From assembly GCA_014378285.1 (NCBI GenBank), contig JACMNZ010000137.1, forward strand, positions 1-8,527: a DNA stretch of 8,527 bases, in the 5' to 3' direction. How positions within the stretch are numbered: the first letter of the stretch is position 1; each line of letters opens with the position of its first letter. Made by a program: the position numbers and the translations under genes. Positions 1 to 6,868 of the stretch are shown piece by piece. The notes beneath the pieces are model-generated. The model did not search any database. It was not told the DNA's origin and saw nothing but the letters and a program-made list of their open reading frames with translations. The DNA comes from Pseudopedobacter sp. (GTDB taxonomy: Bacteria > Bacteroidota > Bacteroidia > Sphingobacteriales > Sphingobacteriaceae).

Positions 1-387
1 AACCGTTTACAAACCCAAAAATTACAGGATGAGGAACTAATCGAATGAGTTTCCCTAATTTTAAAAATCCAGCTAACATTTGGATAAGACCCGCAAGAAT
101 AAGAGTTGCAAAAACATATTCTACACCATAACTATTAGCTAGTACAACAATAACTACTGCAATTGCACCAGTTGCTCCAAAAATCATCCCAGGTCTTCCG
201 CCTAAAATAGAAGTAACCAAACCAATCATAAAAGCTGCATACAAACCAACTAAAGAAGAAATTCTAGCGATTAAGCAAATGCAACTGCTTCGAGAATTAA
301 AGCTAAAGCTACGGTAATACATGATAATATTTCGGTTTTATAGTCTACTTTTTGTTTGAAATCAAACAAATTGATAATTTTTTGCAT
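1..387 (-). pseudogene. SulP-family inorganic anion transporter, N-terminal part, frameshifted and cut by window edge
   Basis: The minus strand reads from an ATG at 387 as MQKIINLFDFKQKVDYKTEI and on to EAVAFA (38 codons), then meets TAA at 273-271. Moving to the -1 frame at that point gives an uninterrupted continuation to base 1 with typical SulP sequence: LIARISSLVGLYAAFMIGL, then ILGGRPGMIFGATGAIAVV, then LILAGLIQMLAGFLKLGKLI and VPHPVIFGFVNG. This is the first transmembrane region of the SulP/SLC26 fold, a membrane carrier for sulfate, bicarbonate or similar anions. The match across the break indicates loss of one T in what was probably GCT-TTA-ATC. The normally conserved Pro of the 'VPEA' motif is Leu32 (ILEA). 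No slippery heptamer is visible, so programmed frameshifting is unlikely. The gene is either a pseudogene or carries a sequence error. The C-terminal half, including any STAS domain, is outside the window. Substrate cannot be told. Confidence 0.85.
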
Positions 388-771
388 AATAATTTTAAAT
401 AAATTCTTGAAATAATGAGATGAACCAAAATCTAAAAATTCGGGTACAAAAAAAAGAATCCAATAAGATTAGTTTCTGGGGGAAAACAAAAAAGTAACCG
501 CTATGGTGGTGTAACTTGAGAAGATATTTTTGTTGTTTTTTTCATTGGTTTACAAAAAAAATCATTTTCTATCAAATAGAAAAAATAAATTGTGAAGATA
601 AAAGGGCAATAGGTAACCATAGATTTGGAAAATTGCGGTTTAAGAAAAAGTATTCAAATATTGAGCAAAATCAAACTACTTTATTTAGGGTTTTATTTCT
701 TTAGGATTTTTAGTTTTTATCTGTAATTAATTTATGGTAATAAAACAGAATCAATCGCCAACGATTTAAAA
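388..771. other. Non-coding A+T-rich gap between the SulP start and the ars promoter
   Basis: No convincing gene was found here on either strand. A 62-codon plus-strand frame at 516-704 has lysine- and phenylalanine-rich low-complexity sequence, no recognisable domain and no start context, and is treated as chance. One small hairpin can be drawn (TTTTCTAT at 565-572, loop CAA, ATAGAAAA at 576-583), but it is made only of weak pairs apart from one G-C. The promoter for the minus-strand SulP gene should lie in 388-480, but no clean TTG/TAnnTTTG pair was seen. Confidence 0.6.
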
Positions 772-779
772 TAACTTTG
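772..779 (+). promoter_or_regulatory. Candidate Bacteroidota -7 promoter element of the ars operon
   Basis: TAACTTTG matches the TAnnTTTG consensus used by the primary sigma factor of Bacteroidota. It lies 50 bases before the arsR start and directly before the paired ATTGCAAT repeats, so the transcript would start inside or next to the candidate operator. No TTG-type -33 element is present at the usual distance upstream, which fits a weak or activator-free promoter or makes the call doubtful. Confidence 0.45.
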
Positions 780-782
780 ACA

Positions 783-810
783 ATTGCAATATTAATCATA
801 ACATTGCAAT
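783..810. promoter_or_regulatory. Candidate ArsR operator: paired ATTGCAAT sites
   Basis: The self-complementary octamer ATTGCAAT occurs at 783-790 and again at 803-810, start to start 20 bases apart, about two helical turns. The outer 12 bases of the two arms form an inverted repeat with one mismatch (ATTGCAATATTA against TAACATTGCAAT). The element lies just after the -7 box and ends 19 bases before the arsR ATG. ArsR/SmtB repressors commonly bind A+T-rich inverted repeats at such positions. Binding by this ArsR is inferred. Confidence 0.55.
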
Positions 811-829
811 TAATAAATAAAAGAAAAAA

Positions 830-1162
830 ATGGGATTAGCTAAAACCGAAATGTTTACTGACGAACAAAACGAAATTTCTTTGTTCGCTAAAGTCTTTGG
901 GCATCCTGCAAGAGTTTCCATTTTACAACACTTGTTTAAAATAAACTCTTGTATTTGTGGCGATTTGGTAAGCGAAATAGGACTTGCCCAACCCACAATA
1001 TCACAGCATTTAAAGGAACTGAAATATTTAGGCTTGATTAAAGGAAACGTGGAAGGAACAAGCGTTTGCTATTGTATCAACACAGAAAATTGGACTAAAA
1101 TGAAAGAAACAATGCTGCGATTTCTAAATCAAGATATTTCTAAAATAGAAAATTGCTGTTAA
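830..1162 (+). CDS. arsR: ArsR/SmtB-family arsenite-responsive transcriptional repressor
   Basis: This 110-residue protein has the length and winged helix-turn-helix layout of the ArsR/SmtB family. An N-terminal helix is followed by the FGHPARVSILQHL segment (residues 23-35), a metal-box-like stretch SCICGDLV with Cys41 and Cys43, the recognition helix region LAQPTISQHLKELKYLGLI (52-70), and a beta-wing ending in Cys80 and Cys82. It finishes with two cysteines (109-110). Cys41/Cys43 sit where classical ArsR has the ELCVCDL As(III)-binding motif; the other pairs are possible extra ligands. It is first in a four-gene plus-strand operon with a reductase and an ACR3 pump, which supports arsenite sensing. 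The start at 830 follows an A-rich leader, usual where Shine-Dalgarno sites are not used. It probably represses its own operon through the ATTGCAAT repeats just upstream. Confidence 0.92.
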   Translation: MGLAKTEMFTDEQNEISLFAKVFGHPARVSILQHLFKINSCICGDLVSEIGLAQPTISQHLKELKYLGLIKGNVEGTSVCYCINTENWTKMKETMLRFLNQDISKIENCC

Positions 1163-1188
1163 AAAAATTTGAATCTATTAATCTTATT

Positions 1189-1196
1189 ATCGCAAT
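1189..1196. promoter_or_regulatory. Possible extra ArsR half-site in the arsR downstream spacer
   Basis: The 47-base spacer after arsR contains ATCGCAAT, differing by one base from ATTGCAAT. It is followed by AAACAAATAAAAAATG, resembling the A-rich leader before arsR itself. This may be a second weak operator or an old duplication of the leader. It is a single half-site in A+T-rich DNA, so chance is quite possible. Confidence 0.2.
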
Positions 1197-1209
1197 AAAC
1201 AAATAAAAA

Positions 1210-1677
1210 ATGAACCTATCAGAAGTAAAAAACAAACTAAACCAATTGGAAAATATTTCCTTTCAATTGCCAAATGGAGAACTAGTCCCAAATCACTTTC
1301 ACGTTACAGAGGTTGGGAAAATTACAAAGCATTTTATTGATTGTGGTGGAACTGTTCGCAAAGAAGAAGTTGCAAACTTTCAACTTTGGAACGCGAACGA
1401 CTATGACCACAGATTGCACCCAGAAAAATTATTGAATATCATTGAACTTTCAGAGAAGGTTTTAGGCATAGAGGATTTAGAAATAGAAGTAGAATATCAA
1501 GCAGAAACCATTGGGAAATTTGGGCTTGATTTTGACGGAAAACATTTCTTATTGACCAATAAACAAACTGATTGCTTGGCAAAAGACCAATGCGGAATTC
1601 CTGTAGAAAAGCCAAAAATGAAACTGTCTGCATTAAATAACGAATCTTGTTGTTCGCCAAATGGAAATTGTTGCTAA
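1210..1677 (+). CDS. DUF6428-like ars-operon protein with cysteine-rich tail
   Basis: This 155-residue soluble protein has no signal peptide or membrane segment. I recognise it as resembling the DUF6428 proteins found in Bacteroidota arsenic operons; their biochemical role is not known to me. Visible features are a histidine-containing strand (HFHVTEVG, residues 29-36), a FIDCGG segment with Cys45, an aromatic and acidic patch (FQLWNANDYDHRLHPEKLL, 57-75), a beta-rich part with EIEVEY (91-96), and a C-terminal third with Cys122 and Cys128. The tail ends in two Cys-Cys pairs, CCSPNGNCC (147-155). The vicinal and spaced cysteines suggest binding of As(III) or another soft metal, for instance as a buffer or as a donor to the downstream pump, but this is inference. 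It lies 47 bases after arsR and 18 bases before the reductase, so it should be co-transcribed. Confidence 0.8.
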   Translation: MNLSEVKNKLNQLENISFQLPNGELVPNHFHVTEVGKITKHFIDCGGTVRKEEVANFQLWNANDYDHRLHPEKLLNIIELSEKVLGIEDLEIEVEYQAETIGKFGLDFDGKHFLLTNKQTDCLAKDQCGIPVEKPKMKLSALNNESCCSPNGNCC

Positions 1678-1695
1678 AAAATAAATCTAAAGAAA

Positions 1696-2328
1696 ATGAT
1701 AACAACGCAATCAACTCTGTTTCAAAAAATAGAAAATTTAATTGCGATTTTAAAGCCTGAAACTATTTCAGATGAACGCAAAGTAGTTTTACAACCGCTA
1801 ACAGATTATATTCAGTCAAAAGTTTCAAATCATCAAGAAATTAGAATCAATTTTATCTGTACCCATAATTCAAGAAGAAGTCATTTATCACAAATTTGGG
1901 CACAAACTTTAGCCTACCATTTCAATATTAAAAAAGTGTTTTGTTATTCAGGTGGTACAGAAAGTACCGCACTTTTCCCAATGGTTGCCGAAACTTTACA
2001 AAATTCAGGTTTTGAAATCAAAACAATTTCTGAAAGCAATAATCCTATTTACAGTATTAAATATTCGGATAACGAGCATCCAATCATAGGATTTTCTAAA
2101 AAGTTAGATAATGATTTTAACCCAAAATCTGAATTTGCAGCCATTATGACTTGCTCTCAAGCTGATGGAGGTTGTCCTTTTATTGCAGGTGCAGAAAAAC
2201 GTATTCCGATAACCTTTGAAGACCCAAAAGCATTTGATAACACACCACAACAAGCTGAAAAATATAACGAAAGAAGTATGCAAATCGCAACTGAACTATT
2301 TTATGTTTTCTCTCAAATCAACTCTTAA
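1696..2328 (+). CDS. arsC: Arsenate reductase, low-molecular-weight phosphatase fold, thioredoxin-coupled type
   Basis: Predicted to reduce arsenate to arsenite in the cytoplasm. The phosphatase P-loop CTHNSRRS gives the CX5R signature with nucleophile Cys55 and Arg61. A second motif, CSQADGGC, places Cys153 and Cys160 six residues apart, as for the Cys82/Cys89 pair of Staphylococcus pI258 ArsC that relays the disulfide to thioredoxin. An EDP motif with Asp176 matches the general-acid Asp-Pro of that family. At 210 residues it is much longer than classical ArsC (about 130). About 50 residues precede the P-loop, and there is extra sequence between the GGTES region (86-90) and Cys153. The P-loop has Arg60 where pI258 ArsC has a Cys before the conserved Arg. 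Annotation pipelines often call such proteins protein-tyrosine-phosphatase. It lies between the DUF6428-like gene and the ACR3 gene, two bases from the latter, which supports the arsenate role. Confidence 0.85.
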   Translation: MITTQSTLFQKIENLIAILKPETISDERKVVLQPLTDYIQSKVSNHQEIRINFICTHNSRRSHLSQIWAQTLAYHFNIKKVFCYSGGTESTALFPMVAETLQNSGFEIKTISESNNPIYSIKYSDNEHPIIGFSKKLDNDFNPKSEFAAIMTCSQADGGCPFIAGAEKRIPITFEDPKAFDNTPQQAEKYNERSMQIATELFYVFSQINS

Positions 2329-2330
2329 GA

Positions 2331-3377
2331 ATGGCATCAAAAAAATTAAGTTTTATCGATAGAAATCTAACGCTTTGGATTTTTGTTGCGATGGTAATTG
2401 GCGTGGGACTTGGATATTTTATTCCAACATTTCCTAACGTCATAAATTCATTTAATAGCGGAACTACAAATATTCCCATTGCAATTGGTTTGATATTAAT
2501 GATGTATCCACCTTTGGCAAAAGTCAATTATTCTCTTTTGCCAAAAGTTTTCAGAAACACAAAAATCCTTTCTATTTCATTAATCCTCAATTGGATAATT
2601 GGTCCAGTTTTAATGTTCTTTTTGGCGATCACGTTTTTACGGGATTACCCAGAATATATGGTCGGACTAATTTTAATTGGTTTGGCTCGTTGTATTGCAA
2701 TGGTTTTGGTTTGGAATGACCTTGCCGAAGGAAGTAGCGAATATGGAGCGGGTTTGGTGGCTTTAAATAGTATTTTTCAAGTTTTTGCATACAGTTTTTA
2801 TGCTTGGATTTTTATAACTGTGCTTCCACCTTATTTCGGTTTTGAAAGTGCCATCGTTGATATATCAATCGGAACGATTGCAGAAAGTGTAGCGATTTAT
2901 TTGGGCATTCCGTTTATAATGGGAATATTAAGCAGATTAATTTTAGTAAAATTAAAAGGCGAAGATTGGTACACAAACAAATTTATTCCAACAATTTCAC
3001 CAATCACATTGATTGCACTTTTATTTACAATTTTGGTGATGTTCTCGCTAAAAGGAGAATTAATTGTTAAAATCCCGTTGGACGTTCTAATTATTGCAGT
3101 TCCTTTACTTATCTATTTCACATTGATGTTTATCATTGGATTTTTTTTTACGAAAGCAACAGGAGCAGAATATGATAAAACGGCAGCAGTCGCTTTTACG
3201 GCGGCAGGAAATAATTTTGAATTGGCGATTGCTGTTGCAATTGCAGTTTTTGGGCTAAATTCAGGACAAGCATTTGCGGGAGTTATTGGTCCACTAGTTG
3301 AAGTTCCTGCATTGATTTTATTAGTTCGAGTTTCCTTTTGGTTACGGAAAAAATATTACGTAAAAGCCAACACCTAA
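2331..3377 (+). CDS. arsB: ACR3-family arsenite efflux permease
   Basis: A 348-residue inner-membrane protein with about ten hydrophobic segments, the usual size and layout for ACR3 (bile acid/arsenite transporter superfamily). Diagnostic ACR3 sequence includes LILMMYPPLAKVNY (residues 54-67), the GLARCIAMVLVWNDLA block with Cys121, the AAGNNFELAIAVA block near the C-terminus, and GPLVEVPALI with Glu324. Cys121 and Glu324 correspond to the Cys and Glu reported as essential in Alkaliphilus Acr3. The protein expels arsenite using the proton motive force, completing the pathway begun by the reductase. Its ATG is two bases after the reductase stop, so translation is probably coupled. It is the last gene of the operon. 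It is unrelated in sequence to the E. coli-type ArsB pump; the names arsB, acr3 and arsJ are used variably, and acr3 would be the more exact symbol. Confidence 0.93.
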   Translation: MASKKLSFIDRNLTLWIFVAMVIGVGLGYFIPTFPNVINSFNSGTTNIPIAIGLILMMYPPLAKVNYSLLPKVFRNTKILSISLILNWIIGPVLMFFLAITFLRDYPEYMVGLILIGLARCIAMVLVWNDLAEGSSEYGAGLVALNSIFQVFAYSFYAWIFITVLPPYFGFESAIVDISIGTIAESVAIYLGIPFIMGILSRLILVKLKGEDWYTNKFIPTISPITLIALLFTILVMFSLKGELIVKIPLDVLIIAVPLLIYFTLMFIIGFFFTKATGAEYDKTAAVAFTAAGNNFELAIAVAIAVFGLNSGQAFAGVIGPLVEVPALILLVRVSFWLRKKYYVKANT

Positions 3378-3520
3378 AGCCAGGGACATTTGCATTTCGC
3401 ATCAGAAAAATCCGCTACTTTTCATATAAAAACCGTTAAAAACTAAATTCTTATTAAACTTGTATTTTATAATAATTGGTATTGTTTATAGATTAATTTA
3501 ATGCGTTAACGATAGAAACG

Positions 3521-3569
3521 ATATCCTTTTTTTGCTTCTTACCATTATCCAAATAGCAAAAAAAGATAT
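3521..3569. repeat. Inverted repeat between the convergent operons
   Basis: CTTTTTTTGCT (3526-3536) is exactly complementary to AGCAAAAAAAG (3555-3565) across an 18-base loop. ATAT on each outer flank (3521-3524 and 3566-3569) extends the stem with C3525 bulged. Unlike an intrinsic terminator, the T-run is on the 5' arm and no U-tract follows. It may be a processing or protein-binding site, or a remnant end of an element. The stretch 3378-3675 as a whole shows no gene. Confidence 0.5.
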
Positions 3570-3675
3570 AGTGGATAGCGTGTTAAAACGCCCAAAAAAT
3601 TAGTCTTAAATAACAAAACTCAGGTATAAATTAAAATCGCTTTAATAAACATCTGATAATCCACAAAAAGATACC

Positions 3676-3723
3676 AAAACAAAAAAGCTAGTCTAACTTA
3701 CGTTAAACTAGCTTTTTTGTTTT
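3676..3723. terminator. Bidirectional intrinsic terminator between ars operon and symporter gene
   Basis: The arms AAAACAAAAAAGCTAGT (3676-3692) and ACTAGCTTTTTTGTTTT (3707-3723) pair perfectly over 17 bases. After one C/A mismatch, TAAC and GTTA add four more pairs, closing on loop TTAC (3698-3701). The G+C-containing core GCTAGT is flanked by A-runs on the left and T-runs on the right, so a U-tract follows the stem when read from either side. It lies 14 bases beyond the symporter stop on the minus strand and serves convergent transcription from the ars operon, about 300 bases away. Confidence 0.88.
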
Positions 3724-3737
3724 TCGACAATTACTAC

Positions 3738-5408
3738 CTACCAGAATACTGTATAAAGTGCTACTAAAACACCTATGATTAAGACTGCACCTACGGTAAA
3801 ACCAGCAGAGGGCTTAAACATACTAGCATCTACCTCTAGCCCTTTGGGATTAACACTGTTTTTATATTCTAATCTACTAATCAATATCATTCCGATAATA
3901 GAGAATAAGAATACAAATCCCATCCTGTCTAAGAACGGAATCTCATAAACTCCATTTATAGGAACCGCAAAACCGGTTGAATAAAGAAAAGAAAGATCCA
4001 TCCATCCTGGTAAAAATTTAAGTATTATAGAAAGTATAAAACCTCCAATTGTTGCAAACAAAGCTGCTGAAGATGTTGTACGTTTCCAGAAAAAGCCTAA
4101 AATGAACATGGCAAAAATACCCGGAGAAACAAAACCAGTATATTCCTGGATAAATTTAAACCCACCTTTTTCTATTCCCAAGAATGGGGATATTAGAACC
4201 GCTAAAAGCATCGCCACAACCACCGTGATTTTACCGGTAACTACCAAACTCTTTTCTGTAGCGTTCTTGTTGAAAACCTTACGGTAAACATCCAGAGTGA
4301 AAATGGTTGCAATACTATTTGCTTTACCGGCTAAAGAAGCAACAACCGCCGCTGTTAAAGCCGCAAATGATAAACCTTTTAAACCACTAGGAAGCAGATT
4401 TAATAAAACTGGGTAAGCTCTATCTGCCTGAACTTTTCCGTCCACCAACATTTCTGAACTAAATACTTCTTGCTTGTATAATAAATAAGCAGCAATACCA
4501 GGTAAAACTACTATAACAGGCATTAATAATTTTAAGAAAGCAGCAAATAAAATACCTCCTCTTGCAGTTTTTAAATCAGCACCTAAAGCTCTTTGGGTAA
4601 TATATTGATTACATCCCCAATAATTTAAGTTCACTATCCACATACCACCAATCAATACGGTTAAACCTGGAAGCTCGATATAATTTTCGTTTGTCTTATC
4701 AAATATCATGTGGAAATGGTCGCCGGCTTGCGATGTTAGTTGGTTAAAGCCTGCCATCACACCTGATTGCCCGTAATGCTCAGCAACTAAGTTTAAGGCT
4801 AAATAAGTAGTGGCTAAACCTCCTAAAATTAAAAAGAATACTTGGATAACGTCTGTATATCCAATAACTTTCATTCCTCCTAAGGTAATGATAATAGCAA
4901 AAACTGCCATCCCCAACATACAAACCGTAAAGTTGATACCAGAGATACTACTTACTGCAATGGCGCCTAAGAAAAGTATAGAAGTTAGGTTTACAATTAC
5001 ATATAAAAGCAACCAGAATACGGCCATAATCATCGCTACCGTTTCATTATAGCGTTGACTCAGGAACTGCGGCATGGTAAAAATTTTGTTCTTGAGGTAA
5101 ACTGGGATAAAGAATACGGCTACAATGATTAATGTGATAGCCGCCATCCACTCATAAGTTGCAATGGCTAATCCTAATTGAAAACCAGAACCGCTCATCC
5201 CAATAAATTGTTCTGCAGAAATATTTGAAGCAATTAATGAGGCTCCAATTGCCCACCAAGTTAAAGATCCTTCTGCCAAGAAATAATCCTTTGAATCGCT
5301 CTTTAAACTCTTTTTTTTACGATAAATCCAAAAGCCATAGCCTGCAACAATGATGAAATAGGTAAGGAATACTACAATATCCGCAACCGAAAGTGATTCT
5401 GTCTTCAT
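3738..5408 (-). CDS. Sodium/sugar symporter, SGLT type of the sodium:solute symporter family
   Basis: A 556-residue membrane protein with about 14 hydrophobic segments. It closely follows the Vibrio sodium/galactose symporter vSGLT: SNISAEQFIGMSGSG (residues 61-75), YEWM (85-88), TDVIQVFFLILGG (185-197), VLIGGMWIVNLNYWGCNQYI (251-270), FAAFLKL (288-294) and IQEYTGFVSPGI. Residues equivalent to the vSGLT sugar ligands Gln69, Glu88, Asn260, Tyr263 and Lys294 are present here as Gln67, Glu86, Asn260, Tyr263 and Lys293. It is therefore expected to drive sugar uptake with Na+. Because it follows uxuA and the fructuronate reductase on the same strand, a hexuronate or a related sugar is the likely substrate, but this rests on context. 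The ATG at 5408 gives a normal N-terminal helix. A 275-base gap separates it from uxuA, so it may have its own promoter. A strong terminator follows its stop codon. Confidence 0.92.
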   Translation of the reverse strand: MKTESLSVADIVVFLTYFIIVAGYGFWIYRKKKSLKSDSKDYFLAEGSLTWWAIGASLIASNISAEQFIGMSGSGFQLGLAIATYEWMAAITLIIVAVFFIPVYLKNKIFTMPQFLSQRYNETVAMIMAVFWLLLYVIVNLTSILFLGAIAVSSISGINFTVCMLGMAVFAIIITLGGMKVIGYTDVIQVFFLILGGLATTYLALNLVAEHYGQSGVMAGFNQLTSQAGDHFHMIFDKTNENYIELPGLTVLIGGMWIVNLNYWGCNQYITQRALGADLKTARGGILFAAFLKLLMPVIVVLPGIAAYLLYKQEVFSSEMLVDGKVQADRAYPVLLNLLPSGLKGLSFAALTAAVVASLAGKANSIATIFTLDVYRKVFNKNATEKSLVVTGKITVVVAMLLAVLISPFLGIEKGGFKFIQEYTGFVSPGIFAMFILGFFWKRTTSSAALFATIGGFILSIILKFLPGWMDLSFLYSTGFAVPINGVYEIPFLDRMGFVFLFSIIGMILISRLEYKNSVNPKGLEVDASMFKPSAGFTVGAVLIIGVLVALYTVFW

Positions 5409-5683
5409 TTATTTATAAGTGGTTAAGGTGCAGATTTAAATTACTTCGGAGCAATTATAAATCTTAATTTATTTCGTTTGGGATGCAATTTAAGAGGTTA
5501 CATTCAAATTACAAAATCACTTTTTATAAATAAGTGTATAAAATACAATAAGGTATATAAAAAATATAATTTAGTTAACTGATTATCAATTAATTAAATT
5601 TTTAAAAATAATTTGTTAAAAAATCAATAAAAAAAACAGCACATTATGCAATCGATTGGATAGCGGGCGTATTAAATGAGGTT
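5409..5683. other. A+T-rich spacer between uxuA and the symporter gene
   Basis: No gene is visible. The region is strongly A+T-rich, with runs such as TATAAAAAATATAA near 5556-5570. A ten-base perfect palindrome CAATCGATTG sits at 5649-5658 just beyond the uxuA stop. Its centre, AATCGATT, has the central CG typical of LacI-family operators. On the minus strand it is followed by a T-run (GCTGTTTTTTTTATTG). The spacer could hold a promoter for the symporter gene, an attenuating structure, or both. No clean TAnnTTTG box was found. Confidence 0.4.
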
Positions 5684-6856
5684 TTATAATGATCTTAGAA
5701 TTCCTAATTCTAAACCTCTAAGTTCTGCAAGTCCTCTTAATCTCCCGATACCAGAATATCCGGGGTTAGTTTTCTTATCTAAATCATCTAACATTTGATG
5801 ACCATGATCAGGTCTCATCGGGATTTCAATTTTACGGTTTTGCATTATTTTAACTACTTCCTTTACTACCGCAAACATATCAACATCGCCTTCTAAATGG
5901 TTATCCTCATAAAAATCACCAAATTCGTTTCTCTTGGTACTTCTTAAATGTAAAAAGTTGATCCTATCGGCGAAAGCCCTAACCATTTCTGGTAAATTAT
6001 TATCTACCCTTACCCCAAAAGAACCTGTGCAAAAACACAAACCGTTATGTAAGGAAGGAACTTGAGTTATTAAATATTTGATATCATCGGAAGTGCTCAC
6101 CACCCTCGGCAAACCTAAAATAGGATATGGTGGATCGTCTGGATGGATAACCATATTCACTTTATTTTCTTCTGCCGTTGGGATAACCTGCTTTAAAAAA
6201 TCTACTAAGTTTTCACGAAGTTGGTTTGCATCGATATTTGCATAAGGATTTAAAGCTTCTTGAAATTTTTGAACGGTAAAACTTTCTTCACTCCCAGGTA
6301 AACCAGCTATTATATTTCTTTCTAATAGTTTTTTATTATCATCACTCATCATTTTAAAACGAGCTTTTGCCCTAGCAATTTCATCTTCAGAATAATCTGC
6401 TTCTGCTCCTTTTCTTTTTAGGATATATAAATCGAAAGCTATAAAGGCGGCTTTTTCAAATTTTAACGCTTTAGAGCCATCTTCAACCTCAAAATTTAAA
6501 TCAGTACGTGTCCAATCTAAAACAGGCATGAAATTATAAGTCACGGTGAAAATGCCACAAGATGCCAAGTTTTTTATGCTCTGTCTATAATTTTCATAAT
6601 GCTTTTGATAATCGCCTGTTTTGGTTTTGATCGCTTCAGAAACCGGCACACTTTCTACTACGTTCCAAACTAGACCTGCATCTTCAACAATTTTTTTTCG
6701 TTTTTCAATTTCTTCAATCGTCCAAACCTCTCCATTAGAAATATGGTGCAAAGCGGTAACTACACCTATACATCCAGCCTGTTTGATATCACTCAATCTT
6801 ACTGGATCATTAGGCCCATACCAACGCATAGTTGGTATCATTTTAAAATTACTCAT
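5684..6856 (-). CDS. uxuA: Mannonate dehydratase
   Basis: Converts D-mannonate to 2-keto-3-deoxy-D-gluconate in the cytoplasmic glucuronate pathway. The 390-residue length matches E. coli UxuA (about 394). The N-terminus MIPTMRWYGPNDPV and the segments GVVTALHHI (31-39) and VWNVVESVPVSEAIK (63-77) are typical of this TIM-barrel family. Expected metal ligands are present: His238 in MVIHPDDPP, Cys276 in CTGSFG, His303 in FLHLRS and Asp350 in RPDHGHQM. His351 and Tyr316 are candidate catalytic residues by comparison with Streptococcus suis ManD, which uses Mn2+. The start at 6856 is 12 bases beyond the stop of the upstream fructuronate reductase, so the two genes form one transcript. No truncation or missing key residue was seen. 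Confidence 0.96.
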   Translation of the reverse strand: MSNFKMIPTMRWYGPNDPVRLSDIKQAGCIGVVTALHHISNGEVWTIEEIEKRKKIVEDAGLVWNVVESVPVSEAIKTKTGDYQKHYENYRQSIKNLASCGIFTVTYNFMPVLDWTRTDLNFEVEDGSKALKFEKAAFIAFDLYILKRKGAEADYSEDEIARAKARFKMMSDDNKKLLERNIIAGLPGSEESFTVQKFQEALNPYANIDANQLRENLVDFLKQVIPTAEENKVNMVIHPDDPPYPILGLPRVVSTSDDIKYLITQVPSLHNGLCFCTGSFGVRVDNNLPEMVRAFADRINFLHLRSTKRNEFGDFYEDNHLEGDVDMFAVVKEVVKIMQNRKIEIPMRPDHGHQMLDDLDKKTNPGYSGIGRLRGLAELRGLELGILRSL

Positions 6857-6868
6857 TATAATGTTGAA

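Noticed and set aside
270..283. Programmed -1 frameshifting as the explanation for the SulP break.
   Set aside because: No X-XXY-YYZ slippery heptamer is present at the TTT-GCT-TAA site, and SulP genes are not known for frameshift expression.
516..704. A 62-codon plus-strand open frame in the gap before the ars operon.
   Set aside because: Composition is lysine/phenylalanine/isoleucine-rich as expected from translated A+T-rich DNA, with no known motif and no start context; treated as chance.
830..3377. Recent horizontal arrival of the ars operon as a mobile island.
   Set aside because: No integrase, transposase, terminal repeats or target duplication is visible; base composition is A+T-rich like the flanks, so transfer cannot be argued from this window alone.
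3378..3430. The bases just after the ACR3 stop (around AGCCAGGGACATTTGCATTTCGC) gave an impression of sequence that trails mobile cassettes in Bacteroidota.
   Set aside because: I could not identify a defined repeat, recombination site or direct repeat elsewhere in the window, so the impression is not supported.
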